From Acidobacteriota bacterium (GTDB lineage: Bacteria; Actinomycetota; Acidimicrobiia; Acidimicrobiales; Ilumatobacteraceae), in the NCBI GenBank assembly GCA_018970175.1, contig JAGWWV010000011.1, forward strand, positions 1 to 53,812: 53,812 nt of DNA. Direction: 5' to 3'. This document shows, one piece after another, positions 7,303 to 15,169 of the stretch. The notes beneath the pieces are model-generated. The model saw nothing but the letters and a program-made list of their open reading frames with translations, made no database searches and had not been told where the DNA came from. A program made the position numbers and the translations under genes. Position 1 is the first letter of the stretch. Each line of letters opens with the position of its first letter.

Positions 7303-8232
7303 ATGGCAACGCTGCGCGAGTCCGCCGCCGACAGTTTCACCGTCGGGTCGTACAAACTTGCGAGCCTCGTCGCCCAGGTGACGCCTGGCCCGCTCGCCTA
7401 CGCCACCGCCCGACTCGTCGGCTACACGGCGTCGGCATCGCTGCAGTCGCGGCGCAGCATCATCGAGCGTCACATTCGGCGGGTGAAACCGGAGCTGTCC
7501 CGCCGTGAACTGCGTGCCGCGGTGCAGGGAGCATTCGACAGTTATGCGCGGTACTACGTCGAGAGCTTCCGCCTGCCCGGCCTTCCTGCACAGGTGGTGC
7601 ACAACTCGTTCACGCTCGACGGCTTCGAGAGCGTGATCGAGGGACTCGGCAAGGGGAAGGGAGTCATCCTTGCCCTGCCTCACCTCGGCGGCTGGGAGTG
7701 GGCGGGGCGATGGCTGGCCGACCAGCGATACAAAGCAACCGTGGTCGTCGAACCGTTGCAGCCCCCGGAGCTCTTCGAATGGTTCACCAACCTGCGCACG
7801 AATCTCGGCATGAACGTCGTGCCGTTGGGTGATGGTGTCGCAACAACGATTCTCCACGCGTTGCGCGACAACCACATCGTCTGCCTGCTCTGTGATCGCG
7901 ACCTGAAGGGTGACGGATTGCCCGTCGAGTTCTTCGGCGAAACCACCACGTTGCCCGCCGGTCCCGTCACTCTCGCCATACGGTCCGGCGCGCCGCTCAT
8001 CACCGCCGCCGTCTACTTCACCGATCGTTACAACGGTCATCATGCGATCGTGCGACCGCCCATCGATCTCACCCGCACCGGTCGATTGCGAGACGACGTC
8101 GCCCGAGGCACGCAAAAGCTGGCCACCGAGCTCGAGTCGCTCATTCGGCGCGCTCCCGAGCAGTGGCACATGTTTCAGCCCAACTGGCCGAGCGACCCGG
8201 GATTCGACGAAATGCGGGCCGCGCAAGCCTGA
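7303..8232 (+). CDS. PatA-like phosphatidylinositol mannoside acyltransferase
   Basis: A lauroyl/myristoyl-acyltransferase-family (LpxL/HtrB-like) protein of 309 residues. The catalytic His127-x4-Glu132 sits in HLGGWEWAG. CDRDLKGDG, FFGETTTLPAGP and the C-terminal WHMFQPNWP are family landmarks. In mycobacteria the gene in this position (Rv2611c, PatA) acylates the mannose of PIM1/PIM2 on the cytosolic membrane face; I infer the same here. It starts 12 bases after pgsA and is probably in the same transcript. The following pimA has been separated from it by three unrelated genes, which is unusual for the cluster. Confidence 0.87.
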   Translation: MATLRESAADSFTVGSYKLASLVAQVTPGPLAYATARLVGYTASASLQSRRSIIERHIRRVKPELSRRELRAAVQGAFDSYARYYVESFRLPGLPAQVVHNSFTLDGFESVIEGLGKGKGVILALPHLGGWEWAGRWLADQRYKATVVVEPLQPPELFEWFTNLRTNLGMNVVPLGDGVATTILHALRDNHIVCLLCDRDLKGDGLPVEFFGETTTLPAGPVTLAIRSGAPLITAAVYFTDRYNGHHAIVRPPIDLTRTGRLRDDVARGTQKLATELESLIRRAPEQWHMFQPNWPSDPGFDEMRAAQA

Positions 8233-8251
8233 CACGTGCGGCAATGAGCGG

Positions 8252-8257
8252 TATCGT
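8252..8257 (+). promoter_or_regulatory. -10 box of the ArsI/CadI-like gene
   Basis: TATCGT ends 6 bases before ATG 8264. Confidence 0.55.
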
Positions 8258-8263
8258 GACACC

Positions 8264-8722
8264 ATGTCGCGCGTTCAAGTGGCCCTCAATGTCGGCGACC
8301 TTCAGGGCGCCATTGCCTTCTATTCGAACCTCTTCGGTGTCGCGCCGAACAAGGTGCGCGACGACTACGCGAACTTCGTCGTGAACGACCCGCCACTGAA
8401 ACTCGTCCTCATCGCCAATGGTGGAGCTCCCGGCACTCTGAACCACATCGGTGTCGAGGTGCAGTCAACCGACGACGTCGTTGCCGCGGCCGAGGCCGCG
8501 CAATCGAAAGGGTTGACCACAACTCTGCAAGAGGCAACCAGTTGTTGCTATGCCTTGCAAGACAAGGTCTGGGTGCACGGGCCCGAAATCGCGTGGGAGA
8601 TCTACACGGTCCTCGACGAACAAGGTGAGGCGGGTGGAATGTCGCAGCCGGCGGAGACCCGTCGACTCATCAACGTTGCGGCCGAGGGCGGTTCGTGCGG
8701 CATCGACGGCACCTGTTGCTGA
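8264..8722 (+). CDS. arsI: ArsI/CadI-family glyoxalase-fold protein (organoarsenical C-As lyase-like)
   Basis: A vicinal-oxygen-chelate protein of 152 residues. Candidate metal ligands are Gln5, His61 (LNHIGVEV) and Glu112 (AWEIYTVL). The vicinal Cys94-Cys95 in TSCCYALQDKVWV is the trivalent-arsenical binding pair of ArsI, and PPLKLVL is also family-typical. Mycobacterial CadI, induced by cadmium, belongs to the same family. The C-terminus carries three more cysteines (Cys145, Cys151, Cys152), which could bind thiophilic metals. Known members cleave the C-As bond of trivalent methyl- or aryl-arsenicals to release arsenite. A MIP channel follows at once. No arsR is adjacent, and the gene seems to have its own promoter. 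Confidence 0.82.
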   Translation: MSRVQVALNVGDLQGAIAFYSNLFGVAPNKVRDDYANFVVNDPPLKLVLIANGGAPGTLNHIGVEVQSTDDVVAAAEAAQSKGLTTTLQEATSCCYALQDKVWVHGPEIAWEIYTVLDEQGEAGGMSQPAETRRLINVAAEGGSCGIDGTCC

Positions 8723-9378
8723 CATTGTCAGCCTCGTCGCGTTCGTACACTGCGGAGCTTCTCGGAGTTTGGGGCATCGTCACTGTCGTCGTTGGCTCGG
8801 GCATCATGGCCGAGCGCCTCAGTAGCGACGTTGCGCTCCAACTGTTGGCCAACACCATCGCCACGACCGGCGGGCTGGTGCTCTTCATCAGCCTCTTTGC
8901 TCCCGTGTCCGGGGCACATTTCAACCCGGTCGTGACCGTTGTGCGATGGGCGGCCGGGCGCATGCCGGGGCGAAACGTCGTCCCGTTCATCATGGCTCAG
9001 GTTGCGGGTGCCTGTCTGGGTGCCGTCACGGCGAATGCAATGTTCGGACTCGATGCGGTGAATGTCTCATCGAGAGTACGCGACGGCGGTCCGATCATCG
9101 CCGGGGAAATCGTGGCAACGGCAGTTCTGCTGCTGCTGATCGAGGGCTTCTTGCGATCCGATCGCGCCGGTCTCATTCCGTGGATGGTGGCGGCTTGGAT
9201 CACCGCGGCCTACTGGTGCACGTCATCGACGAGCTTTGCCAACCCGGCTGTCAGTATCGGGAGATCGCTCTCCGATACCTTTGCGGGCATCGACCCCACG
9301 TCATTGCCGATGTTCTTCGTCGGTCAATTCGTCGGTGGGGCGGTTGGTTGTTTCGTGGCGAGATTGGTCTTCGACTGA
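8695..9378 (+). CDS. MIP-family channel (aquaglyceroporin, possible arsenite channel)
   Basis: An aquaporin-type membrane channel (227 aa from GTG 8695; TTG 8725 would give 217). There are six hydrophobic segments and two half-helices. The first NPA box is NPV (Asn77-Val79, AHFNPVVTV) and the second is intact (183-185, FANPAVSIGRSLSDTFAGI). The selectivity-filter arginine that directly follows NPA in water channels is Val here, as I recall for channels linked to arsenic genes. It overlaps or abuts the ArsI-like gene, so a route for arsenite out of the cell after C-As cleavage is a reasonable inference. A glycerol or other small-solute channel is the alternative. Its stop abuts that of the convergent gene. 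Confidence 0.8.
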   Translation: MRHRRHLLLTLSASSRSYTAELLGVWGIVTVVVGSGIMAERLSSDVALQLLANTIATTGGLVLFISLFAPVSGAHFNPVVTVVRWAAGRMPGRNVVPFIMAQVAGACLGAVTANAMFGLDAVNVSSRVRDGGPIIAGEIVATAVLLLLIEGFLRSDRAGLIPWMVAAWITAAYWCTSSTSFANPAVSIGRSLSDTFAGIDPTSLPMFFVGQFVGGAVGCFVARLVFD

Positions 9379-10287
9379 TCAGGAATACGCGTCGATCAAT
9401 TGTCTGATCGCGTGGGCCTGGCCGCCCGAGGTCGATGACATCACGGCGACCGGCATGATGCCGGCCTCGAACCACGAAGCAAGACCGTCGCGGACCTTGC
9501 CGACGGGCCCGCTCAGCGTGCAGTCGTCGAGCCACGCATTGCTCATCGCCGAGGCGAGTTCATCGCGGCGACCCTCGGCGATCAGGTTCTCTACTGCGTC
9601 CATTTCCTCGACGTAGCCGGCCTCGCGCCAGTAGTTGCGGTAGTTCGGAAGAACCACGTAGCCCCGCATCGTCTTCCTGTTGATGGCCCGGGCGGCTTCG
9701 ATGTCGTCGTCGATGACCGTCGGAATCATGTTCGTGCGCATGAATCCGTCGCGGAATTCGCCGTCGTGGCGCGCGAGCTGCGTCGGCATGTGTCGCAGCG
9801 ACGCGTTGGCCCAGATGGCGCCCTCGGCGATGCGCGTCGCAAGCGAGAGCATCTTGTCGCGCATCGTGGCGAGATAGATCGGTGGAAGCTGTCCCGAGAA
9901 CTGTTCCTGCTTCTTCATCGCATCGACGTACTTGCCGATGTCGGTGAGCGGTTTGCCGGCTTGGACTCCGAGGCGAGCCACCACCGGGCCGTGGCTGACG
10001 CCGATGCCGAAGCCGAATCGACCGCCGGACACTTCGTGGATGTGTGCCGCGGTGTTCGCAGCCTCGACCGGATGGTTGTAGTAGATCGGCTGAATCGAGG
10101 TGAAGTACCGGATGTCTCGCGTGCAGTGGGCGAGCGAGGTGCACAGGCCGAGGGTTCCGCCGAGGCTCGGGCAGGCAAGCGCGGGAAAACCGCACTGATC
10201 GAGAAGTGACGCAAGTTCGAGGATGGCCCCGCGTTTGGTGGGAGTCGCAACAACCGAAACGGCGGGAAGATTGTCTTCGAGCGGCAT
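9379..10287 (-). CDS. LLM-class F420-dependent oxidoreductase
   Basis: A luciferase-like monooxygenase-fold protein of 302 residues of the type that uses reduced F420 in actinobacteria. Features are TSLAHCTRDIRYFTSIQPIYY, GRFGFGIGVSHGP and a central LPPIYLATMRDKMLSLA with GAIWANAS. The C-terminal LSGPVGKVRDGLASWFEAGI is the usual end of the TIM barrel. The substrate cannot be told. It lies on the minus strand between the MIP channel (stops abutting) and pimA (divergent, 36 bases between starts), interrupting the PIM cluster. ATG 10287 is supported by a TACGGT box 6 bases upstream. Confidence 0.85.
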   Translation of the reverse strand: MPLEDNLPAVSVVATPTKRGAILELASLLDQCGFPALACPSLGGTLGLCTSLAHCTRDIRYFTSIQPIYYNHPVEAANTAAHIHEVSGGRFGFGIGVSHGPVVARLGVQAGKPLTDIGKYVDAMKKQEQFSGQLPPIYLATMRDKMLSLATRIAEGAIWANASLRHMPTQLARHDGEFRDGFMRTNMIPTVIDDDIEAARAINRKTMRGYVVLPNYRNYWREAGYVEEMDAVENLIAEGRRDELASAMSNAWLDDCTLSGPVGKVRDGLASWFEAGIMPVAVMSSTSGGQAHAIRQLIDAYS

Positions 10288-10293
10288 GGCGGC

Positions 10294-10299
10294 ACCGTA
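10294..10299 (-). promoter_or_regulatory. -10 box of the LLM gene
   Basis: TACGGT on the minus strand, ending 6 bases before ATG 10287. It is the mirror of the pimA box at 10312-10317. Confidence 0.55.
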
Positions 10300-10311
10300 C
10301 CCGATCGTCGC

Positions 10312-10317
10312 TACGGT
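10312..10317 (+). promoter_or_regulatory. -10 box of pimA
   Basis: TACGGT ends 6 bases before GTG 10324. Confidence 0.55.
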
Positions 10318-10323
10318 TGGGGC

Positions 10324-11544
10324 GTGCTGCGCATCGGCATGCTCTGTCCCTACAGCCTCACCATTCCTGGTGGGGTTCAGATGCAGGTACTCGGACTTGC
10401 GCGCGAGTTGCGCGCAATGGGCCATGAGGTCCGCGTGCTCGGTCCGTGTGATGGTGCTCCACCCGAACCCTTCGTCACGCCGCTCGGCAACAGCCTGCCG
10501 ACGGCGGCAAACGGATCCGTTGCACCGCTCGCACCCGATGCGTCCGCGGCCCTGCGCACGATTCGCGCTTTGAACGACGAGGACTTCGACGTCATACATC
10601 TTCACGAGCCCCTCGCGCCGGGTGTGACGATGACGGCCCTGCTGCTGCGCCTCGCTCCGACGATCGGCACTTTTCACGCGGCCGGCGACTCCACGAGCTA
10701 CCGCATGTTGAACCGCGCGGTTCGCTGGCTCGCCTCGCGCATCGACATTCGTGTCGCGGTGTCGAAGGATGCCGAGTTGCTCGCGAACCGGTACCTCGGC
10801 GGTGAGTACGAACTGCTGGGCAACGGGATCGAGCTCGGGCGTTACGGAGTCACGAGCCAGGACGGTCCGGTGGCAAAGGTCGCACAGCCGACGATTTTCT
10901 TCGTTGGTCGTCACGAGCCACGCAAGGGTCTCGATGTTCTGCTCGGTTCGCTTGCATTCCTTCCCGACGACGTGCGCGTGTGGGTGGCGTCGGACGGCCC
11001 CGACACCGAAGAGATGAAGGCGAAGTACGCATCCGAGTCGCGCATCTCGTGGCTCGGTCGGGTGTCCGATGCGGAGAAGATCCGACGCATGGCCGAGGCG
11101 ACGGTGTTTTGTGCGCCGTCGCTTCACGGCGAGTCGTTCGGCGTGGTGTTGCTCGAGGCAATGGCGTCGGGAACTCCGGTCGTGGCGAGCGACATCGATG
11201 GTTACCAAAATGTCGCGACCCACGATGTCGATGCGCTGCTCGTCGAGCCGGGTGACGAACGTGCGCTCGCAGCCGCGCTCGCGAAGGTCATGACCAATCC
11301 GCGACTGTCCCAACGACTCATCGAAGCCGGCCATCGCCGGGTCGAGGCATCGTCGATGCGTTCTCTCGCCGAAAGTTACGTTCGGTTGTACGAGCGGGCG
11401 CTCGACATGGAGCGCAGCGGTCTCGGCGACGGTTACGCCACCGGATTCGGCAAGCGGGCGGAGGATCCCCGTCGGGTCGTGCGACCGAACCGTATGCTGA
11501 CGCTTCTCGACAAACGCCGAATCGGGCGCCGCCGAACCTCATGA
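10324..11544 (+). CDS. pimA: Phosphatidylinositol alpha-mannosyltransferase (PimA-like)
   Basis: A GT4/GT-B glycosyltransferase of 406 residues. PimA moves mannose from GDP-mannose to the inositol ring of PI, the first step toward PIMs, at the inner face of the membrane. N-terminal PGGVQMQVLGLARELRAMGH, then LHEPLAPGV, TFHAAGDST and GRHEPRKGLDVLL agree with PimA. The nucleotide-sugar site has Glu270-x7-Glu278 in GESFGVVLLEAMASGTPVV. The family is about 380 aa; the extra basic tail (about residues 365-406) is not part of the fold. Start GTG 10324 follows a -10 box. The stop overlaps the next ATG (ATGA). Confidence 0.88.
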   Translation: MLRIGMLCPYSLTIPGGVQMQVLGLARELRAMGHEVRVLGPCDGAPPEPFVTPLGNSLPTAANGSVAPLAPDASAALRTIRALNDEDFDVIHLHEPLAPGVTMTALLLRLAPTIGTFHAAGDSTSYRMLNRAVRWLASRIDIRVAVSKDAELLANRYLGGEYELLGNGIELGRYGVTSQDGPVAKVAQPTIFFVGRHEPRKGLDVLLGSLAFLPDDVRVWVASDGPDTEEMKAKYASESRISWLGRVSDAEKIRRMAEATVFCAPSLHGESFGVVLLEAMASGTPVVASDIDGYQNVATHDVDALLVEPGDERALAAALAKVMTNPRLSQRLIEAGHRRVEASSMRSLAESYVRLYERALDMERSGLGDGYATGFGKRAEDPRRVVRPNRMLTLLDKRRIGRRRTS

Positions 11545-12404
11545 ACACTCCCTTGTCAACGTCCCCCGACCAACAACTGCGTCGTGCCACGGCTCTGTCG
11601 TGGTCCGTGGTCGGTCTCGTGGTCGGGGCTGTCGTGGGCGTCGTCGTCGCGGGAATCATCGGCCTCGTACTCGGAGCCGTCGTCCTGGCGGTCGTGTGCG
11701 GTGTTCTCGGAATGCTTCTCGTGGCACGGTTCCTCGAGTCGACGCTCGACCTCACCATCTCCGGGGTCGCAGCCGTTCCCGCCGAGGTCGACGACGCGCC
11801 ACGGCTCTTCAACCTCTTGCAGGGATTGTGCGGAACCGCAGGCGTGGCGATGCCGCACGTTGCCGTCGTCGATGCATCGGGCATCAACGCGATGGTGGCC
11901 GCCGACCCGTCACACGACAGACCGTCCGAGTTGATCGTGACGAAGGGTTTCGTTGATGGTCTCGAGCGAATCGAGATGGAGGGCGCGGTCGCCGTGTGTC
12001 TCGCGCGTCTGCGCTCGGGTCTCGCCGAGGCGCAAACGCTCTCGGTGGCTTTGTCGGTCGGCGCGCCGTGGTGGATTCTCGGTGTCGTTCGGCGACGGAT
12101 CGTGTCGGATGCGAATTTCGATCAGGCCATCTTCGATGCGGACGTGAAGGGTGTCGGTATCACCCGGTATCCGCCCGGACTTGCTGCGGCGTTCCAGCGC
12201 ATGCTCAGCGTCTCCACCCGTGTGGAAACCGCGGATTTCCGTACTGCACCGCTGTGGCTCGCCAATCCGGCGGGCGAGGCTGGCGCCACGCACGGCGCAG
12301 GCTCGAATGACACGTCGGGGGCCGCTGCCGGCTCTAGGGTTGATTCCGCAAACGAAGAGCGTCCGCCACTCGTCGAGCGGCTGGCCCTCCTTCGCGAAAT
12401 CTGA
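11541..12404 (+). CDS. M48 peptidase-like membrane protein lacking the zinc motif
   Basis: A 287-residue protein with a pair of hydrophobic helices near the N-terminus (about 19-63) followed by a domain resembling HtpX/M48 metallopeptidases. DAPRLFNLLQGLCGTAGVAMPHVAVVDASGINA resembles the M48 pre-catalytic strand region, and FDADVKGVGITRYPPGLAAAFQRM resembles the third zinc-ligand helix. The place of HEXXH is VCLAR (152-156, in EMEGAVAVCLARL), so both histidines and the glutamate are missing and it should be proteolytically dead. It overlaps pimA by 4 bases, so the two are probably translated together, which suggests a role near the PIM enzymes. The function is unknown. Confidence 0.7.
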   Translation: MNTPLSTSPDQQLRRATALSWSVVGLVVGAVVGVVVAGIIGLVLGAVVLAVVCGVLGMLLVARFLESTLDLTISGVAAVPAEVDDAPRLFNLLQGLCGTAGVAMPHVAVVDASGINAMVAADPSHDRPSELIVTKGFVDGLERIEMEGAVAVCLARLRSGLAEAQTLSVALSVGAPWWILGVVRRRIVSDANFDQAIFDADVKGVGITRYPPGLAAAFQRMLSVSTRVETADFRTAPLWLANPAGEAGATHGAGSNDTSGAAAGSRVDSANEERPPLVERLALLREI

Positions 12405-12435
12405 CCGATTGTCGAATAGCCCAGCATCTGGGAAC

Positions 12436-12442
12436 AAGGGAG
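12436..12442 (+). promoter_or_regulatory. Shine-Dalgarno of the DUF3048 gene
   Basis: AAGGGAG, 9 bases before ATG 12452. It is one of few clear ribosome sites in the window and fixes the start. A small CCCAG/CTGGG hairpin (12420-12432) lies just upstream. Confidence 0.55.
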
Positions 12443-12451
12443 AAGACACCC

Positions 12452-13597
12452 ATGAACGGAACCCCCAACCGCTCACGTCTCGCAGAACGCCATGTCCCGC
12501 GCCGTGCCACCGTCGGCGTGCGCGGTCTCGCAGTGGCCGTCATTGCCTCGTTGGCCCTCGCGGCCTGCGGTGGTGGCGGTGACGGCTCGAAAACCGAGAA
12601 CATCCCCGAGCCCTCGTACGGCGACGTCGCGTTGCCGTCGACCCTGCCCGGACCGACGACAACATTGCCGGCCCCCGAGGTGATGCCACTGACCGGTCTG
12701 CCCATCGACGATGCCGCGGCGGCGACCCGCCCGGCTCTCGTGGCGAAAATCGACAATCACCCCGCGGCTCGCCCGCAGGCCGGCCTCAACCAGGCCGACA
12801 TCGTGTACGAGGAGAACGTCGAACAACTCACGCGGTTCGCGGCGGTCTTCCACACGAACGCGCCCGCCAGTATCGGGCCGATCCGATCGGGTCGTACCCA
12901 AGACGTCGACCTCTTCAGCGCATACCTGAACCCGCTCTTCGTCTGGAGCGGCGGCAATGCAAAGACGACATCGCTCATCAACAAGTCGGTGCTCGTCAAC
13001 ATGGGTGCTCTCGTGGCCTACCAGCAGGGTGGCTACAAGCGCGACTCGGCGCGCAAGGCGCCGCACAACCTCTACGCCGATGCTTCCAAGATCTACCTGC
13101 TCACTCCGAAGGGTGCGACGCGCCCGCCGCAACAATTTCAGTACCGCACGGCCAGCGATGCGATGCCCACGACCGCCACCGCGTCGGCGGGTCTCAAGTT
13201 GTCGATGGACGGAGTTCAGGTGCAGTGGCTGTGGGACTCGGCGACGGGTGTCTACCTGCGTTCGGTCGGCAAGGACAAGCACATGGACGCAGACGGTTCG
13301 CAAGTGAACGCGAAGAACGTCGTGACATTGTTCATGCAGTACAAGACCAGCGCCGCCGACCCGCGCAGCCCCGAGGCGCAAAGCGTTGGAGAAGGCGAAG
13401 CATGGGTCTACACGAACGGATCGCTCGTGAAGGGCAAGTGGAAGCGTGCCAAGGAGACCGACGTCTTCGCACTCACCGACCTTGCTGGCGCGCCCATCAA
13501 GTTGACCCCGGGTCGCACGTGGATCGAACTTCCGCGCGTGAACAAAGGCGCCGATGTGCCCGCCGGCACCGACCCGACGAAGGTCAAGTTCCCCTGA
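12452..13597 (+). CDS. DUF3048 (YerB-like) lipoprotein
   Basis: A secreted protein of 381 residues. The N-terminus has basic residues, a hydrophobic stretch (about 24-38) and a lipobox LAAC with Cys39 as the lipidated residue, so the mature protein is anchored outside the membrane. A Gly/Ser/Thr/Pro linker (40-75) follows. The globular part has the DUF3048 pattern: PLTGLPID, KIDNHPAARPQAGLNQADIV, GPIRSGRTQD and HNLY. The function of DUF3048/YerB is not established; the family is common in Firmicutes and Actinobacteria. It stands alone between the pimA block and pdxS. Confidence 0.88.
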   Translation: MNGTPNRSRLAERHVPRRATVGVRGLAVAVIASLALAACGGGGDGSKTENIPEPSYGDVALPSTLPGPTTTLPAPEVMPLTGLPIDDAAAATRPALVAKIDNHPAARPQAGLNQADIVYEENVEQLTRFAAVFHTNAPASIGPIRSGRTQDVDLFSAYLNPLFVWSGGNAKTTSLINKSVLVNMGALVAYQQGGYKRDSARKAPHNLYADASKIYLLTPKGATRPPQQFQYRTASDAMPTTATASAGLKLSMDGVQVQWLWDSATGVYLRSVGKDKHMDADGSQVNAKNVVTLFMQYKTSAADPRSPEAQSVGEGEAWVYTNGSLVKGKWKRAKETDVFALTDLAGAPIKLTPGRTWIELPRVNKGADVPAGTDPTKVKFP

Positions 13598-13634
13598 TCT
13601 GGGCGCACGGTGACGGCATTTTCCGCCGTCTCGG

Positions 13635-13640
13635 TACGAT
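13635..13640 (+). promoter_or_regulatory. -10 box of pdxS
   Basis: TACGAT ends 6 bases before ATG 13647. A GTGACG at 13610-13615, 19 bases upstream, may be a weak -35. Confidence 0.6.
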
Positions 13641-13646
13641 GAAATC

Positions 13647-14531
13647 ATGACAGGCAACGTTTCCGGGACCTTCCGCGTCAAGCGTGGACTGGCCGAGATG
13701 ATGAAGGGTGGCGTCATCATGGACGTCGTCACCCCCGAGCAGGCGCGCATCGCCGAAGACGCGGGTGCGTGCGCCGTCATGGCGCTCGAGCGCGTTCCCG
13801 CCGACATCCGTCGCGACGGTGGCGTGGCGAGAATGAGCGACCCCGAGATGATCGAAGGCATCAAGGCCGCCGTCAGCATTCCCGTGATGGCCAAGGCACG
13901 CATCGGTCATTTCGTCGAGGCGCAGATTCTGCAGTCACTCGGTGTCGACTTCGTCGACGAGTCCGAGGTGCTCACACCCGCCGACGAAACGCACCACATC
14001 GACAAGTTCGGCTTCGACGTTCCGTTCGTCTGCGGAGCGACGAATCTCGGTGAGGCATTGCGGCGTATCAGCGAGGGTGCGGCGATGATTCGCTCGAAGG
14101 GCGAAGCCGGTACCGGCAACATCGTCGAAGCCGTGCGGCACCTGCGCAACATCATCGGCGACATGCGCAAGATCACGCAGGCCGATTCCGCCGAGTTGTT
14201 CGAGTGGGCAAAGCGCCTTCAGGCCCCGCTTCCGCTCGTGCAGGAAATCGCCGAAACGGGTTGGTTGCCGGTGCCTCTGTTCTGCGCGGGTGGAATCGCA
14301 ACGCCGGCCGATGCGGCGCTCGCCATGCAACTCGGCGCCGAAGCGGTGTTCGTCGGATCGGGCATTTTCAAGAGTGATGACCCGGCACCGCGTGCGAAGG
14401 CAATCGTCGAGGCAACAACGCACTTCCGCGATCCCGAGATCCTCGCGAAGGTCAGTCGCGGACTCGGTGCGCCGATGACCGGCATCGGCATGGACGAAAT
14501 CAACCAACGCTACGCCGAGCGTGGATGGTGA
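13647..14531 (+). CDS. pdxS: Pyridoxal 5'-phosphate synthase, PdxS subunit
   Basis: The lyase subunit (294 aa) of the DXP-independent PLP synthase. It condenses ribose 5-phosphate, glyceraldehyde 3-phosphate and the ammonia delivered by PdxT. The (beta/alpha)8 barrel begins with [20 protein letters not shown] (Asp26), and Lys83 in [14 protein letters not shown] is the residue that forms the first Schiff base. [14 protein letters not shown] and [29 protein letters not shown] bind the phosphates. Length is normal for the family. The pair pdxS-pdxT followed by yebC is the mycobacterial order (Rv2606c-Rv2603c, with one gene missing). Confidence 0.97.
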   Translation: MTGNVSGTFRVKRGLAEMMKGGVIMDVVTPEQARIAEDAGACAVMALERVPADIRRDGGVARMSDPEMIEGIKAAVSIPVMAKARIGHFVEAQILQSLGVDFVDESEVLTPADETHHIDKFGFDVPFVCGATNLGEALRRISEGAAMIRSKGEAGTGNIVEAVRHLRNIIGDMRKITQADSAELFEWAKRLQAPLPLVQEIAETGWLPVPLFCAGGIATPADAALAMQLGAEAVFVGSGIFKSDDPAPRAKAIVEATTHFRDPEILAKVSRGLGAPMTGIGMDEINQRYAERGW

Positions 14532-14546
14532 ACGCGAGGCCTCCAG

Positions 14547-15167
14547 GTGAACGCGACATTCGACCGGTCGAAGCTGACCGTCGGAGTGCTTGCGCTTCAG
14601 GGCGCCTTTAGCGCTCACGAACACGCGCTGCGACGAGTCGGGGTTTCGACACGCCAAGTTCGCCTGCCGCGCGACCTCGACGGTGTCGATGGTTTGGCGA
14701 TGCCCGGGGGAGAGTCGACCACGATGTCGCAGCTGCTCGACTCGAGTGGCCTCTTCGACGAAGTTTCCCGGCGTCTCGAATCCGGTTTGCCGGTGCTGGG
14801 AACCTGCGCCGGTGTGATCCTTCTCGCTTCGGCCGTTCTCGACGGCCGAAGCGACCAGAAATCCTTCGGTGCGCTTCCCGTCACCGTTCGCCGAAACGCC
14901 TACGGCCGGCAGATCGACAGCTTCGAAACCGACCTCGACGTGACCGGGCTCGATCAGTCCTTCACGGCGGTGTTCATTCGTGCGCCAATCATCGAAAGCC
15001 TCCATGGTGACGTCGAGATTCTTGCCCGGCACGACAACCTGCCCGTTGCCGTGGCTCATCGCAACGTCGTCGGCGTCACGTTTCATCCCGAGCTCACCGA
15101 CGACTTTCGTATTCACGGATTGTTCGTCGACCTCATCGTCAATTCTCTCGAAACCAACAGGAGATAG
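14547..15167 (+). CDS. pdxT: Pyridoxal 5'-phosphate synthase, glutaminase subunit PdxT
   Basis: A class I glutamine amidotransferase (206 aa) that releases ammonia from glutamine and channels it to PdxS. The catalytic triad is Cys87 (GTCAGV), His180 and Glu182 (TFHPE). The oxyanion strand MPGGESTT is also present. GTG 14547 lies 15 bases after pdxS; the protein begins with a short extension before LTVGVLALQGAF, so a slightly later start cannot be excluded, though no better codon precedes the conserved strand. Its stop lies inside the yebC leader, right behind the Shine-Dalgarno of yebC. Confidence 0.95.
   Translation: MNATFDRSKLTVGVLALQGAFSAHEHALRRVGVSTRQVRLPRDLDGVDGLAMPGGESTTMSQLLDSSGLFDEVSRRLESGLPVLGTCAGVILLASAVLDGRSDQKSFGALPVTVRRNAYGRQIDSFETDLDVTGLDQSFTAVFIRAPIIESLHGDVEILARHDNLPVAVAHRNVVGVTFHPELTDDFRIHGLFVDLIVNSLETNRR
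15159..15164 (+). promoter_or_regulatory. Shine-Dalgarno of yebC
   Basis: AGGAGA, 5 bases before ATG 15170 and directly before the pdxT stop codon. It decides the yebC start. Confidence 0.65.
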
Positions 15168-15169
15168 TC

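Noticed and set aside
12420-12432. CCCAG/CTGGG hairpin before the DUF3048 gene as a terminator
   Set aside because: The stem is only 5 bases and no T-run follows.
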